A DNA stretch of 64,000 nucleotides from DASXUG01 sp036504995 (GCA_036504995.1 DASXUG010000017.1:254063-318062); one strand, 5' to 3'; numbered from the stretch's first letter, positions 1 to 9,612 are shown. Numbers and translations: made by a program. The notes: generated by a model not told the origin, from the sequence alone.

Positions 1-769
1 GTACGCTTTCTGGGTAAAGGGCGCGTACGGTGGTATCAAGGGTGGCAAATAGTTTATTGGCGACTAACACTTCGCTACCAGTCAGGGCGCGCATCAAGGT
101 GGATTTTCCAGCATTGGTGTAGCCGACAAGCGCAACCGCTGCTAGGCTTTTACGCTCATGTCGTCGTGCACTCTGCGTTTTTCGCTCAGCATTCATGGCG
201 ACAATTTCAAGTTGCAATTCGGCAATACGATCACGAATTTTTCTACGGTCTAATTCTGTTTGTGATTCCCCAGCGCCACGGCCACCCTCACCACTACGTT
301 GCCGGCCTTGCGAGCCAGCCAGTTTGGCGGCCTCTCTAAGGCGCGGTGCCATATAGCCTAGACGGGCAATCTCAACTTGTGCACGTGCAGCGCGTGAGCG
401 CGCATTACGGTGAAAAATTTCCAAAATCACCATGGTGCGATCCATCACTTCGCAGCCCGTCTCAATTTCCAGATTGCGTGCTTGTGAGGGGGATATTTCA
501 TGATCGACTAGCAGAACCTCGACTTCCGCAGCCTCTGCATCGTTAGCAATATAATCATTGATCTCTTGTCGCTTGCCGACGCCAAGGTAAGCGCGCATAT
601 CAAAGCCATGACGTTTTTGCAAAAAGGTTTTGACGACAATATAACCTAGCGTTTTTGCAAGCTCTCGTAACTCAGCAAGTGAGGCATCAAATTCTAGATC
701 GGTAACATTGGGTAATTGCACTGCGGCTACAATGGCGTGCTTGGGTTTTTCATTGACTTCTATTTGCAT
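1..769 (-). CDS. hflX: GTPase HflX (5' part, runs off the window)
   Basis: Ribosome-associated GTPase of the HflX family. The family binds the 50S subunit and splits or rescues stalled ribosomes. The frame is open from an ATG at 767-769 to the window edge (about 256 residues, C-terminus missing). The N-terminal HflX domain has the glycine-rich segment around AYLGVGKRQEI. A linker with RQRSGEGGRGAGESQTELD and a basic coiled stretch follow, and the G domain begins with the P-loop GYTNAGKSTL near residue 220, then a TLDTT switch segment. All are typical of HflX. No hfq lies directly upstream, unlike the common hfq-hflX order, so this may be a stand-alone or second hflX copy (inference). Confidence 0.9.
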   Translation of the reverse strand, partial: MQIEVNEKPKHAIVAAVQLPNVTDLEFDASLAELRELAKTLGYIVVKTFLQKRHGFDMRAYLGVGKRQEINDYIANDAEAAEVEVLLVDHEISPSQARNLEIETGCEVMDRTMVILEIFHRNARSRAARAQVEIARLGYMAPRLREAAKLAGSQGRQRSGEGGRGAGESQTELDRRKIRDRIAELQLEIVAMNAERKTQSARRHERKSLAAVALVGYTNAGKSTLMRALTGSEVLVANKLFATLDTTVRALYPESV

Positions 770-912
770 CAGGGTGTTACATCTTTATGTTTAACAAAGT
801 CAGATAGTACCTGAAAACCAATGATGCTAGATTAACAATGCTAGATTTAAAAAGTATTGAATGGGTGGGGATGGTGTTAAAATCGCCGCCTATTTCAATG
901 GAGGAGTATTAA

Positions 913-1242
913 ATGTATAACTTAAAAATTAATAGAACCCGCAGATTAAGAAAAAAGCTGAAAATTGCTGAGTTCCAGGAAATGGGATTTGAGTACAAGG
1001 CTACATTAGTCAAAGCGATGGATGATGAAGCACAAAGCAAAATGATTGAGGACTTAGTCACAGAGGTGATTGAGCCCAGAGGTTTGGCGCTTGGTGGTTG
1101 GGTTCACAGCGGTTTCGTCTCAAAAAATGGTTTAGGTTCAGCGACTGAAGAAGATAGGGCTGCCGTTAATCAGTGGCTTGCTAACAGAGCCGAGTTAAAA
1201 GGTATTGAAGTTAGTGCTTTGATGGATGCTTGGTATTTTTAG
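913..1242 (+). CDS. YggL family protein (DUF469)
   Basis: Small protein of 109 residues matching the YggL/DUF469 family: a basic N-terminus with RTRRLRKKL, then EFQEMGF, and a glycine-rich GGWVHSGFVS segment in the middle. The E. coli relative has been linked to the 50S subunit, but its role is poorly defined. A good ribosome-binding site (GGAGGAG) sits just upstream of the ATG. The neighbours (hflX divergent, a DUF1275 membrane protein downstream) give little functional context, although hflX is also a ribosome factor. Confidence 0.85.
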   Translation: MYNLKINRTRRLRKKLKIAEFQEMGFEYKATLVKAMDDEAQSKMIEDLVTEVIEPRGLALGGWVHSGFVSKNGLGSATEEDRAAVNQWLANRAELKGIEVSALMDAWYF

Positions 1243-1289
1243 TTAGAAGTCATTACACTTAAAGATTATTGCAATATTTAAAGTGAGCC

Positions 1290-1952
1290 ATGTTTAAAAA
1301 ATTACCAAAATGGGTAGAGATTGGTGGTTTTTGCCTAACCGCGATTGCGGGATCAGTGAATGCTATAGGTTTGTTGGGATTTAAGCACCAAGCGGTGTCG
1401 CATTTAACGGGCATTTCTACCTTGCTTGGTCTTTCATTAGTGAATCTGGATGTGCTTGAAAGTATGCATTTATTCTTGATTCTAGTGTCATTTACATTGG
1501 GTGCTGCGTTGAGCGGTGTCATCATCAATAATGCGTTGTTAAATTTAGGACATAACTATAGCCTTGCTCTGTTGCTTGAAGGAGTGTTGTTATTTTTCAC
1601 TATTATATTATTGGAGAATAATTCAAATACGGGGCACTTTCTAGCTTCCGCTGCCTGTGGCTTACAAAATGGTATGGTGAGTACCTATAGTGGAGCTACG
1701 ATCAGAACTACACATGTTTCGGGTATCTTTACAGACTTAGGCACCATGCTTGGGGCAAGGTTGCGCGGACACCCTTTGGATTACAGAAGGGCAATGCTTT
1801 ATTTGATCTTAATTTTGGGGTTTATCGTAGGAGGCTCAGTCGGCGCATATGGCTATCTGCACTGGGGGATTTTATCTTTGATTATTCCTGGCGTTGCGGC
1901 GTTGTCATTAGCCGTAATCAATTCTGTCATTATTTATCGTAAAGTAAATTGA
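1290..1952 (+). CDS. DUF1275 (YoaK-type) membrane protein
   Basis: Integral inner-membrane protein of 220 residues, of the DUF1275/YoaK family. About six hydrophobic segments are visible, and the family-typical motif HLTGISTLLGLSL lies near residue 38. A second conserved region, ACGLQNGMVSTYSGATIRTTHVSGIFTDLG, covers roughly residues 121-150. The function of the family is not known; transport has been suggested from its fold. The next gene starts one base after the stop codon, so the two are probably co-transcribed. Confidence 0.85.
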   Translation: MFKKLPKWVEIGGFCLTAIAGSVNAIGLLGFKHQAVSHLTGISTLLGLSLVNLDVLESMHLFLILVSFTLGAALSGVIINNALLNLGHNYSLALLLEGVLLFFTIILLENNSNTGHFLASAACGLQNGMVSTYSGATIRTTHVSGIFTDLGTMLGARLRGHPLDYRRAMLYLILILGFIVGGSVGAYGYLHWGILSLIIPGVAALSLAVINSVIIYRKVN

Positions 1953-1953
1953 A

Positions 1954-2289
1954 ATGATTGCTGGTGATAATTCGACTGAAAAAGCACGCTGGGATTGTCA
2001 AACCTGCGGTGCGTGCTGTGCAGCTTTTCGGGTTTCGTTCTACTGGGCAGAGACCGATGCCCATCCGGAAGGCCACGTGCCGCAAGCCATGACTGCAAGC
2101 ATTAGCCCATACCATGTGGCAATGCTCGGAACAGAGCTTAAGCCAGTACGCTGCATTGCCCTGTGTGGAGAGGTTGGTCGGTCAGTAAGCTGTTCAATTT
2201 ACGATAAGCGATCTAGCACTTGTCGCGAGTTTGAGTCGGGGAGTGAGGATTGTATTCGGGCTAGGAAAATTAACGGGCTGGCTCTCTAG
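1954..2289 (+). CDS. YkgJ family cysteine-cluster protein
   Basis: Protein of 111 residues with the CxxCGACC cluster near the N-terminus (CQTCGACCAAF), two further Cys in the middle (RCIALCGEVG) and late Cys in SCSIYDKRSSTC. This is the pattern of the YkgJ/UPF0153 (CxxCxxCC) family, proposed to bind Zn or an Fe-S cluster. No enzymatic role is established. It starts one base after the DUF1275 stop, so translational coupling is likely. Confidence 0.85.
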   Translation: MIAGDNSTEKARWDCQTCGACCAAFRVSFYWAETDAHPEGHVPQAMTASISPYHVAMLGTELKPVRCIALCGEVGRSVSCSIYDKRSSTCREFESGSEDCIRARKINGLAL

Positions 2290-2367
2290 TTTAACTACGC
2301 TTTCTGTGGGCGTATTCGCGCCTCCCTGCATCGCTAAAGTAAAGGCATAATCGGCGCTCAATGATAC

Positions 2368-4281
2368 TTAACTACGACTCTCTAATTCTTCCCATCTCGC
2401 CAGTATTTGCTCGGTTTGCGTATCAATTTCAACTAACCGTGCCTGTAACTGTTTCACTTTTTCAGGGTTGTCGCGATAGAGGTTAGCATCTGCTAGTGTT
2501 AGGTTGATTTCTGTTTGTTCTACTTCCAGTTTTTCAATAACCTCTGGCAGGCTTTCGAGTTCTTTTTGTTCTTTAAAGCTAAGTTTGCTGGCTGGCGCTT
2601 TTGTTGCCTCTTTGCTTGTGGCTTTAGGCGCTGGTTTATTGTTGGTAGATTTGGTCTGTGAGGCGCTTTCTGCTTCGCGCTGTTGCGTAAAGCGCTGCCA
2701 ATCGTCATAGCCGCCACCAAACTCAGTGAGGATGCCGTTGCCTTCAAAGGCGATGACTTGGGTGACGGTATTTTCTAAAAAAGCACGGTCATGGCTAACT
2801 AAAAACAGGGTGCCTGGGTATTCCTGTAACAGGCTTTCTAGTAGCTCCAGTGTGTCAATATCCAAGTCGTTGGTGGGCTCATCTAGCACCAGCACGTTGG
2901 CTGGGCGCGCGAATAGTCGTGCTAGCAGTAGGCGGTTGCGTTCCCCACCAGATAGTGATTTGACGGGTGATCGCGAGCGTTGTGGCGGAAATAAAAAGTC
3001 TTCTAAGTAGCTAATCACGTGTTTACGCTCATCGCCAATTTGCACAAATTCAGAGCCAGGGCTGATGGTGTCGGCGAGGGTGGCTTCTTCATCCAACTGC
3101 TCACGCATTTGGTCGAAGTAGGCTACGTTCATATTGGTGCCGCGTTGAATGGTGCCGCTATCGGGCTCCTCTTCACCTAAAATAAGTTTGAGTAGGGTGG
3201 TTTTGCCTATGCCGTTGGGGCCGAGTAGGCCGATGCGGTCGCCACGTAAGATGCGTGTGGTAAAACTCTTGATTAAGGTGCGGTCGCCATAGGCTTTCAC
3301 TACATTTTCTAACTCTGCCACTAGTTTACCTGAGCGTTCACCAGAATCTAGGGTGAGTTTGACATTACCTTGACGCTCGCGTCTGGCGGCTCGCTCTAAA
3401 CGCAGGCGCTCTAGCTGGCGCACGCGACCTTCGTTGCGGGTACGGCGTGCTTTAATGCCTTGGCGGATCCATGCCTCTTCTTGTGCCAGCACTTTGTCGA
3501 ATTTGGCAGCATGGGTAGCTTCAACTTCTAAAAGCTCCGCTTTTTTGATTTGATAGTTACCGTAAGTGCCGACAAAGTCGGTTAAATTGCCACGATCGAG
3601 TTCTACAATACGTGTGGCTAGCTTGTCTAGAAAGCGTCTGTCATGGGTGATAAATAGTACGCCACCTTTAAAGCCCAGCAATAAATCTTCTAGCCACTCA
3701 ATCGCCTGTAAATCTAAATGGTTGGTAGGTTCATCTAGCAACAATACTTCAGGTTCAGCTACCAGTGCGCGTCCTAGGGCTACACGCTTACGCCAGCCCC
3801 CTGATAATTTTGCCACCATGGTATCGGCATCTAAACTTAAGCGGCTTAATACCGTTTCTACACGCGATTGCATATCCCAACCACCACGAACGTCCAGCTC
3901 ATGTTGCAGGTTTTCCATTTTTGCCATCAAGGCATCAAAGTCAGCATCAGGTTCACTCATGGCATGGGTAACAGCATGATATTCCACCAGTATTTTCTGC
4001 ATATCGCCTAAGCCTTCGGCGACGGCTTCATACACAGTATGTGTGTGGTCTAACTCAGGCTCTTGTGGGACGTAAACAATACGTACAGATGGTGCGCGCC
4101 AGATGGTGCCATCATCTAATTTGGTTTCACCAGCGATAACTTTAAGCATGCTGGATTTGCCAGCGCCATTGCGTCCAATTAAGCCTACACGCTCACCTGG
4201 GTCAAGTTGAAAAGCGGCTTTGTCCAATAAAGGGTGATGACCAAAAGCAAGGGAGGCATTATCTAGCGTGATGTGAGGCAT
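2368..4281 (-). CDS. uup: ABC-F ATPase Uup
   Basis: Soluble ABC-F ATPase of 637 residues with two nucleotide-binding domains. Walker A is GRNGAGKSS near residue 37 and GPNGIGKTT near 355. Signature motifs are LSGGWRKR and LSGGERNR, and Walker B/H-loop segments LLLDEPTNHLD and VLDEPTNDLD are both present. An ABC-F linker lies between the domains, and the C-terminus carries a charged coiled coil (KEQKELESLPEVIEKLE) diagnostic of Uup rather than EttA or YheS. ABC-F proteins act on the ribosome; Uup is linked to DNA and ribosome maintenance. No membrane partner is visible, as expected. Confidence 0.93.
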   Translation of the reverse strand: MPHITLDNASLAFGHHPLLDKAAFQLDPGERVGLIGRNGAGKSSMLKVIAGETKLDDGTIWRAPSVRIVYVPQEPELDHTHTVYEAVAEGLGDMQKILVEYHAVTHAMSEPDADFDALMAKMENLQHELDVRGGWDMQSRVETVLSRLSLDADTMVAKLSGGWRKRVALGRALVAEPEVLLLDEPTNHLDLQAIEWLEDLLLGFKGGVLFITHDRRFLDKLATRIVELDRGNLTDFVGTYGNYQIKKAELLEVEATHAAKFDKVLAQEEAWIRQGIKARRTRNEGRVRQLERLRLERAARRERQGNVKLTLDSGERSGKLVAELENVVKAYGDRTLIKSFTTRILRGDRIGLLGPNGIGKTTLLKLILGEEEPDSGTIQRGTNMNVAYFDQMREQLDEEATLADTISPGSEFVQIGDERKHVISYLEDFLFPPQRSRSPVKSLSGGERNRLLLARLFARPANVLVLDEPTNDLDIDTLELLESLLQEYPGTLFLVSHDRAFLENTVTQVIAFEGNGILTEFGGGYDDWQRFTQQREAESASQTKSTNNKPAPKATSKEATKAPASKLSFKEQKELESLPEVIEKLEVEQTEINLTLADANLYRDNPEKVKQLQARLVEIDTQTEQILARWEELESRS

Positions 4282-4470
4282 GGGGTTTGACTTTTAAAGT
4301 ATGATGCGGTTGTTTGGCGCGTATTATAAACGGGCTGATGCTTAGATAGGAGAGTGAGGCCAAATTTAGTTTGGAGTTGACTATTTGTGTCTTAGTCGTA
4401 GGTTTTTATTTGGGTTGAATGTACAGTTTTGAACAGTGATGTTATATTTGTTTGACTTTGTATTTTATTG

Positions 4471-4530
4471 ATGGAAACTTTAGAGAGAAAAATGAACGCT
4501 GATTATTATATTTTGCGTGTGCCACAATAA
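4471..4530 (+). CDS. possible 19-residue leader ORF before the acetyltransferase
   Basis: A short frame, ATG at 4471 to TAA at 4528-4530, ends immediately before the ATG of the next gene (TAAATG). An internal ATG at 4492, preceded by AGAGAG, would give a 12-residue peptide, MNADYYILRVPQ. The direct abutment would allow translational coupling. No family is recognisable, and it could be chance. Confidence 0.25.
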   Translation: METLERKMNADYYILRVPQ

Positions 4531-5040
4531 ATGGAAACGGTTTCAGCTACTACTCCTGATTGGGAAAGAGAAAAAAAGCCCCGCTTTGCTTGGGTGCCTT
4601 CGCGGTCATTGCTTGCAAGTATTCGTGATTATCAAAAGTACCAGTCTAGTAAAAATCCCATTGTAATGCTGCTTAAAAAAATTGCAGTGTTGCGCCATCG
4701 ATTTTGGAGTATTGTCACTGGCGCCGATATTCCCCTGAACTCTAAGATTGGTGGGGGAGTGGTCATGCTTCACCCTAACGGTATTGTTATTCATCCTGAT
4801 GCCGTGATAGGCCCTAATTGTATGATATTCCAGCAAGTAACCATAGGTACCGCAAACTATTCATCAGGACTTCCTGTGATTGGTGGGCATGTGGATATTG
4901 GTGCAGGCGCGAAGATACTGGGTGGAATTACCATTGGTAACCATGTCACTATTGGGGCTAACGCAGTAGTGACTAAAAGTTTGCCCGATGGCGTGGTGGC
5001 TGTGGGCGTGCCAGCTGTAATTATCAGTAAAGCAAAATGA
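4531..5040 (+). CDS. serine acetyltransferase-like hexapeptide protein
   Basis: Protein of 169 residues with a C-terminal left-handed beta-helix of hexapeptide repeats (GGGVVMLHPNGIVI, GPNCMIFQQVTIG, GAGAKILGGITIG). It ends like serine O-acetyltransferases (GANAVVTKSLPDGVVAVGVPA). It lacks the long helical N-domain of housekeeping CysE, which is present elsewhere in the window at 39968-40714. This short form often sits in polysaccharide loci and may acetylate a sugar or serine; the substrate cannot be read from sequence. No other surface-sugar gene is adjacent here. Confidence 0.8.
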   Translation: METVSATTPDWEREKKPRFAWVPSRSLLASIRDYQKYQSSKNPIVMLLKKIAVLRHRFWSIVTGADIPLNSKIGGGVVMLHPNGIVIHPDAVIGPNCMIFQQVTIGTANYSSGLPVIGGHVDIGAGAKILGGITIGNHVTIGANAVVTKSLPDGVVAVGVPAVIISKAK

Positions 5041-5089
5041 TTTCCGTACGTTAAATTAACTGCATGCCAGTGATTTTTAAAACTCCCAT

Positions 5090-5118
5090 TTGATAGCCGC
5101 ACGGCTTTCAGCTATAAT
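5090..5118 (+). promoter_or_regulatory. sigma-70 promoter of carAB
   Basis: TTGATA at 5090-5095 and a perfect TATAAT at 5113-5118 are separated by 17 bp. Transcription would start near 5125, just before a strong hairpin and about 90 nt upstream of the carA start codon. Confidence 0.75.
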
Positions 5119-5132
5119 TCAACTATTAACAG

Positions 5133-5158
5133 GCGGGAAGAGTCTTAACTCCTCCCGC
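5133..5158 (+). promoter_or_regulatory. stem-loop in the carAB leader
   Basis: GCGGGA (5133-5138) pairs with TCCCGC (5153-5158), and GAGT (5140-5143) pairs with ACTC (5148-5151) around a CTTA loop, with one mismatch. It lies between the carAB promoter and carA, where an attenuator or pyrimidine-responsive leader would be. Only a short T-rich tail (CTTTGC) follows, so it is not a classic terminator. Confidence 0.55.
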
Positions 5159-5212
5159 TTTGCATATCCGCTCTCAGTCGAGCGACAACACTTATAAAAC
5201 AAGGGGTTAAAC

Positions 5213-6346
5213 GTGCCGCAACACACACCAGCCATGTTGGTTCTTGCTGATGGAACAGTGTTTCGTGGACTTTCAATTGGTGCGCTTGGTCATACCGTAG
5301 GTGAGGTGGTGTTTAATACCTCAATGACGGGCTATCAAGAAATTCTGACCGATCCTTCCTACACGCAACAAATCGTTACCTTAACTTATCCACATATTGG
5401 CAATACAGGCGTTAATGCCGAAGATGTTGAGTCAAATCAGGTCTACGCAAATGGTTTGATTATTCGTGATTTACCGTTAATGCATAGTAATTTTCGCAGT
5501 GAGCAAAGTTTATCTGACTATCTGGTCACCAACAATGTAGTGGCAATTGCAGATATTGATACACGTAAGCTCACCCGTATTTTGCGTGAAAAAGGCGCAC
5601 AAGCAGGCTGTATTATTGCGGGCGAAGTTGATGAGGCTAAAGCCCTTGAACTGGCACGCACCTTCCCTGGTCTGTCAGGGATGGACTTGGCTAAAGTAGT
5701 TAGTGTAAAAGCCGCTTACGAATTCACTGAGGGCGAGTGGGCGCTTGGTAAAGGCTACGCTAAAGATTCAGCCCCCAGTTATCATGTGGTGGCTTTTGAT
5801 TATGGTGTTAAGCGCAATATTCTCCGTATGCTGGTTGCGCGCGGCTGTAAAGTGACCGTGTTGCCTGCGCAAGCAACGGCTGCAGACGCGTTGGCTCACA
5901 ATCCAGATGGTGTGTTTCTGTCCAATGGTCCAGGTGATCCTGAGCCCTGTGATTATGCTATCAGCGCGATTAAAACAATTATGGACGCTGGAAAACCAGT
6001 ATTCGGTATCTGCCTAGGGCATCAGTTGTTGGCGTTGGCATCTGGTGCAAAAACTTTAAAAATGAAGTTTGGTCACCATGGTGCCAATCATCCTGTGCAA
6101 GATATTGAAAGCAAGAAGGTTTATATTACCAGTCAAAACCATGGCTTTGCGGTAGATTCAGCCAATTTGCCTGCGAATATCAAACCAACCCATATTTCAT
6201 TGTTTGATGGTAGTTTGCAAGGCATTACCCGCACGGATAGACCTGCGTTCAGTTTTCAGGGGCATCCTGAAGCGAGCCCAGGTCCGACCGAAATGAGTTA
6301 TTTGTTCGATAAGTTTATCGATTTAATGAAACAACATAAGCAGTAA
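5213..6346 (+). CDS. carA: carbamoyl-phosphate synthase small subunit
   Basis: Glutamine-amidotransferase subunit of carbamoyl-phosphate synthase. It hydrolyses glutamine and channels ammonia to CarB for arginine and pyrimidine synthesis. At 377 residues it has the usual length. The N-terminal half has TGYQEILTDPSY, and the C-terminal class I GATase domain has the nucleophile elbow GICLGHQLLA plus GHPEASPGPTE with the catalytic His-Glu. The start is a GTG at 5213, chosen because AAGGGG is 7 nt upstream; an ATG at 5234 is the alternative. carB follows after 7 nt. Confidence 0.95.
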   Translation: MPQHTPAMLVLADGTVFRGLSIGALGHTVGEVVFNTSMTGYQEILTDPSYTQQIVTLTYPHIGNTGVNAEDVESNQVYANGLIIRDLPLMHSNFRSEQSLSDYLVTNNVVAIADIDTRKLTRILREKGAQAGCIIAGEVDEAKALELARTFPGLSGMDLAKVVSVKAAYEFTEGEWALGKGYAKDSAPSYHVVAFDYGVKRNILRMLVARGCKVTVLPAQATAADALAHNPDGVFLSNGPGDPEPCDYAISAIKTIMDAGKPVFGICLGHQLLALASGAKTLKMKFGHHGANHPVQDIESKKVYITSQNHGFAVDSANLPANIKPTHISLFDGSLQGITRTDRPAFSFQGHPEASPGPTEMSYLFDKFIDLMKQHKQ

Positions 6347-6353
6347 ACAATTT

Positions 6354-9300
6354 ATGGCAAAACGTACAGACATCAAATCTATTCTCATTATCGGCGCTGG
6401 CCCTATTGTTATCGGGCAGGCTTGTGAATTCGATTACTCGGGCGCTCAGGCTTGTAAAGCCCTACGTGAAGAGGGGTACCGCGTTATATTGGTCAACTCT
6501 AACCCCGCAACTATCATGACAGACCCTGAGATGGCGGATGCCACTTATATTGAGCCTGTGACATGGCAAGTAGTTGAGAAAATTATTGCTAAAGAGCGCC
6601 CAGATGCTTTGTTGCCGACGATGGGTGGACAAACTGCGCTTAATTGCGCATTAGATTTAGATAAGCATGGCGTATTACAAAAATACAATGTCGAGTTGAT
6701 TGGTGCCTCAAAAGAGGCGATTGATAAAGCAGAAGATCGCCAAAAATTCAAAGAAGCCATGACCAAGATTGGTCTGGGTTCAGCACGCTCTTCTATGGCG
6801 CATAGCTTGGAAGAGGCTTTGCAAGTACAAGCCAGCATTGGCTACCCTGTGATTATTCGCCCATCATTTACTATGGGTGGTAGTGGTGGCGGGATTGCTT
6901 ATAATCGCGAGGAGTTCCTTACTATTTGCGAACGTGGCTTAGATGCCTCTCCAACTAAAGAGCTGTTGATTGAGGAGTCTTTGCTAGGTTGGAAAGAGTA
7001 TGAGATGGAAGTGGTACGTGATAGTGCAGACAACTGTATTATCATTTGTTCAATCGAAAACTTAGATCCAATGGGCGTGCATACGGGTGACTCAATCACT
7101 GTGGCGCCAGCGCAAACCTTGACGGATAAAGAGTACCAAATTATGCGTAACGCCTCACTGGCGGTATTGCGCGAGATTGGTGTGGATACTGGCGGTTCAA
7201 ACGTGCAGTTTGCCATTAATCCAGATGATGGTCGCATGATCGTGATCGAGATGAACCCACGGGTGTCACGCTCTTCTGCGTTGGCCTCAAAAGCCACGGG
7301 TTTTCCTATCGCAAAGGTTGCTGCTAAATTAGCTGTAGGCTTTACTTTAGATGAGTTGCGTAACGAAATTACAGGCGGTGCAACACCAGCATCATTCGAG
7401 CCGTCAATTGACTATGTAGTCACTAAAATCCCGCGTTTTGCGTTTGAGAAATTTCCGCAGGCAGACTCGCGTCTAACCACACAAATGAAATCTGTGGGTG
7501 AAGTGATGGCGATAGGTCGTACTTTCCAAGAGTCATTCCAAAAAGCCTTACGTGGTCTTGAGGTAGGTGTAGATGGTTTGGATGAAAAAACAACAGATGA
7601 AGATGTCATCGCCAAAGAGTTGGGCGAGCCGGGCCCTGAGCGTATTTGGTACGTGGGCGATGCCATGCGCATTGGTTTTAGCTTAGAAAAAATTCACGAA
7701 TTGTCCAAAATTGACCCTTGGTTTTTAGTGCAAATCGAAGATATTATCAAGCGCGAACAAGCACTTAAAGGTAAGCAAATTGCAGACTTAGAACGCGATG
7801 ATTTGTATCAACTTAAACGTCGTGGCTTTTCTGATCGTCGCTTAGCGCATTTGTTAGATACCGATCAGCATGCGGTACGTGCATACCGTCAAGCGTTGAA
7901 GGTACGCCCTGTATACAAGCGAGTGGACACTTGCGCAGCAGAGTTTTCGACCGATACTGCGTATATGTATTCTACCTATGAAGAAGAGTGCGAAGCCCAG
8001 CCAACTGATAAAAAGAAAATCATGGTATTGGGCGGAGGTCCTAACCGCATTGGCCAAGGGATTGAATTTGACTATTGCTGTGTGCATGCCGCTTTTGCCA
8101 TGCGTGAAGATGGCTATGAGACTATTATGGTCAATTGCAACCCCGAAACGGTTTCGACCGATTACGACACCTCAGACCGCTTATATTTTGAACCAGTGAC
8201 GCTAGAAGATGTGCTGGAAATTGTTGCGATTGAAAAGCCTGTTGGCGTGATTGTCCAGTATGGTGGTCAAACGCCACTTAAGTTGGCACGTGCACTAGAG
8301 AAGGCTGGTGTGCCAATTGTTGGTACCAGCCCAGACGCCATTGACCGTGCTGAAGACCGCGAGCGCTTCCAGCAAATGTTGCAAGAGCTGGGTTTAAAGC
8401 AACCACCAAATCGTACAGCACGCACCCCAGAAGAGGCACTGCGCTTGGCGATGGAAATTGGTTATCCATTAGTGGTGCGCCCATCATACGTGTTAGGTGG
8501 CCGTGCGATGGAAATCGTGCAAGAGCAGTCACAACTTGAGCGCTATATGCGTGAAGCGGTGAAAGTATCTAACGAGTCGCCTGTGTTGCTAGACCGCTTC
8601 TTAAACGATGCGCTTGAAATTGATGTGGATGCTTTATGTGACGGTGAAAATGTGATTATCGGTGGCATTATGGAACACGTGGAACAAGCAGGTGTGCACT
8701 CTGGTGACTCTGCATGTTCGTTGCCGCCTTACAGCATTTCAGCCGAGTTACAAGATGAGTTGCGTAAGCAAACTGTACAAATGGCGAAAGCGCTAGGTGT
8801 CGTTGGTTTAATGAACGTACAGTTTGCGATTCAAGGCACGACAGTTTTTGTGCTAGAGGTCAATCCACGTGCCTCACGTACCGTGCCATTTGTATCTAAA
8901 GCTTGCGGTCTACAATTGGCGAAGATTGCAGCACGTTGTATGGTGGGTACAAGTTTGCAAGCGCAAGGCGTAACTAAAGAAGTGATTCCACCTTATTACT
9001 CAGTCAAAGAAGCGGTCTTCCCTTTTATTAAATTCCCAGGGGTAGATACGATTTTAGGCCCTGAAATGAAGTCCACAGGTGAAGTCATGGGCGTAGGCCG
9101 TACTTTTGCTGAGGCTTTTGTGAAGTCACAATTAGGTTGCGGCATTAAATTGCCAAAATCTGGTAAGGCCTTTATTAGCGTACGTAAAGAGGACCGTGAA
9201 CGTGTAGTCGATATTGCACAAGATCTGGCTAATATAGGCTTCCAGTTGTTTGCAACGCGCGGAACAGCCAGCGCGTTAGCAGCAGCAGGCCTAGCGGTAA

Positions 9301-9563
9301 CCCCAGTGAATAAAGTGGCAGAGGGTCGCCCGCATATTGTTGATATGATTAAAAATGGTGAAATTAACTTTATCGTTAACGTCACTGAAGATAAAAAAGC
9401 AGTAGCCGATTCATATGAGATACGTCGCAGTGCATTACAGCATAAAGTCACGTATTACACGACATTAGCAGGCGCTAAAGCGGCTTGTATCGGCATGGGT
9501 TTTACGCACGAACTAGAAGTGCATGCATTACAGGGCTTGCATACTGAGCTAACTCAGTCATAA
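6354..9563 (+). CDS. carB: carbamoyl-phosphate synthase large subunit
   Basis: Large subunit (1069 residues, family about 1070) that makes carbamoyl phosphate from bicarbonate, ammonia and two ATP. It has the expected internal duplication. The first half begins ILIIGAGPIVIGQACEFDYSG with an ATP-grasp domain (RPSFTMGGSGGGIAYN). The second begins MVLGGGPNRIGQGIEFDYC with its own ATP-grasp (RPSYVLGGRAMEIV). A C-terminal MGS-like allosteric domain (FATRGTASALAAAG) follows, the site of UMP/ornithine control in the family. It is transcribed with carA and ends before a terminator. Confidence 0.97.
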   Translation: MAKRTDIKSILIIGAGPIVIGQACEFDYSGAQACKALREEGYRVILVNSNPATIMTDPEMADATYIEPVTWQVVEKIIAKERPDALLPTMGGQTALNCALDLDKHGVLQKYNVELIGASKEAIDKAEDRQKFKEAMTKIGLGSARSSMAHSLEEALQVQASIGYPVIIRPSFTMGGSGGGIAYNREEFLTICERGLDASPTKELLIEESLLGWKEYEMEVVRDSADNCIIICSIENLDPMGVHTGDSITVAPAQTLTDKEYQIMRNASLAVLREIGVDTGGSNVQFAINPDDGRMIVIEMNPRVSRSSALASKATGFPIAKVAAKLAVGFTLDELRNEITGGATPASFEPSIDYVVTKIPRFAFEKFPQADSRLTTQMKSVGEVMAIGRTFQESFQKALRGLEVGVDGLDEKTTDEDVIAKELGEPGPERIWYVGDAMRIGFSLEKIHELSKIDPWFLVQIEDIIKREQALKGKQIADLERDDLYQLKRRGFSDRRLAHLLDTDQHAVRAYRQALKVRPVYKRVDTCAAEFSTDTAYMYSTYEEECEAQPTDKKKIMVLGGGPNRIGQGIEFDYCCVHAAFAMREDGYETIMVNCNPETVSTDYDTSDRLYFEPVTLEDVLEIVAIEKPVGVIVQYGGQTPLKLARALEKAGVPIVGTSPDAIDRAEDRERFQQMLQELGLKQPPNRTARTPEEALRLAMEIGYPLVVRPSYVLGGRAMEIVQEQSQLERYMREAVKVSNESPVLLDRFLNDALEIDVDALCDGENVIIGGIMEHVEQAGVHSGDSACSLPPYSISAELQDELRKQTVQMAKALGVVGLMNVQFAIQGTTVFVLEVNPRASRTVPFVSKACGLQLAKIAARCMVGTSLQAQGVTKEVIPPYYSVKEAVFPFIKFPGVDTILGPEMKSTGEVMGVGRTFAEAFVKSQLGCGIKLPKSGKAFISVRKEDRERVVDIAQDLANIGFQLFATRGTASALAAAGLAVTPVNKVAEGRPHIVDMIKNGEINFIVNVTEDKKAVADSYEIRRSALQHKVTYYTTLAGAKAACIGMGFTHELEVHALQGLHTELTQS

Positions 9564-9582
9564 TATAGCCATTGCAAACGAA

Positions 9583-9612
9583 AACCACGCCTATATAGGT
9601 GTGGTTTTTTGT
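9583..9612 (+). terminator. rho-independent terminator after carB
   Basis: ACCACGCC pairs with GGTGTGGT around a TATATA-type loop and is followed by a run of T residues. Confidence 0.85.
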
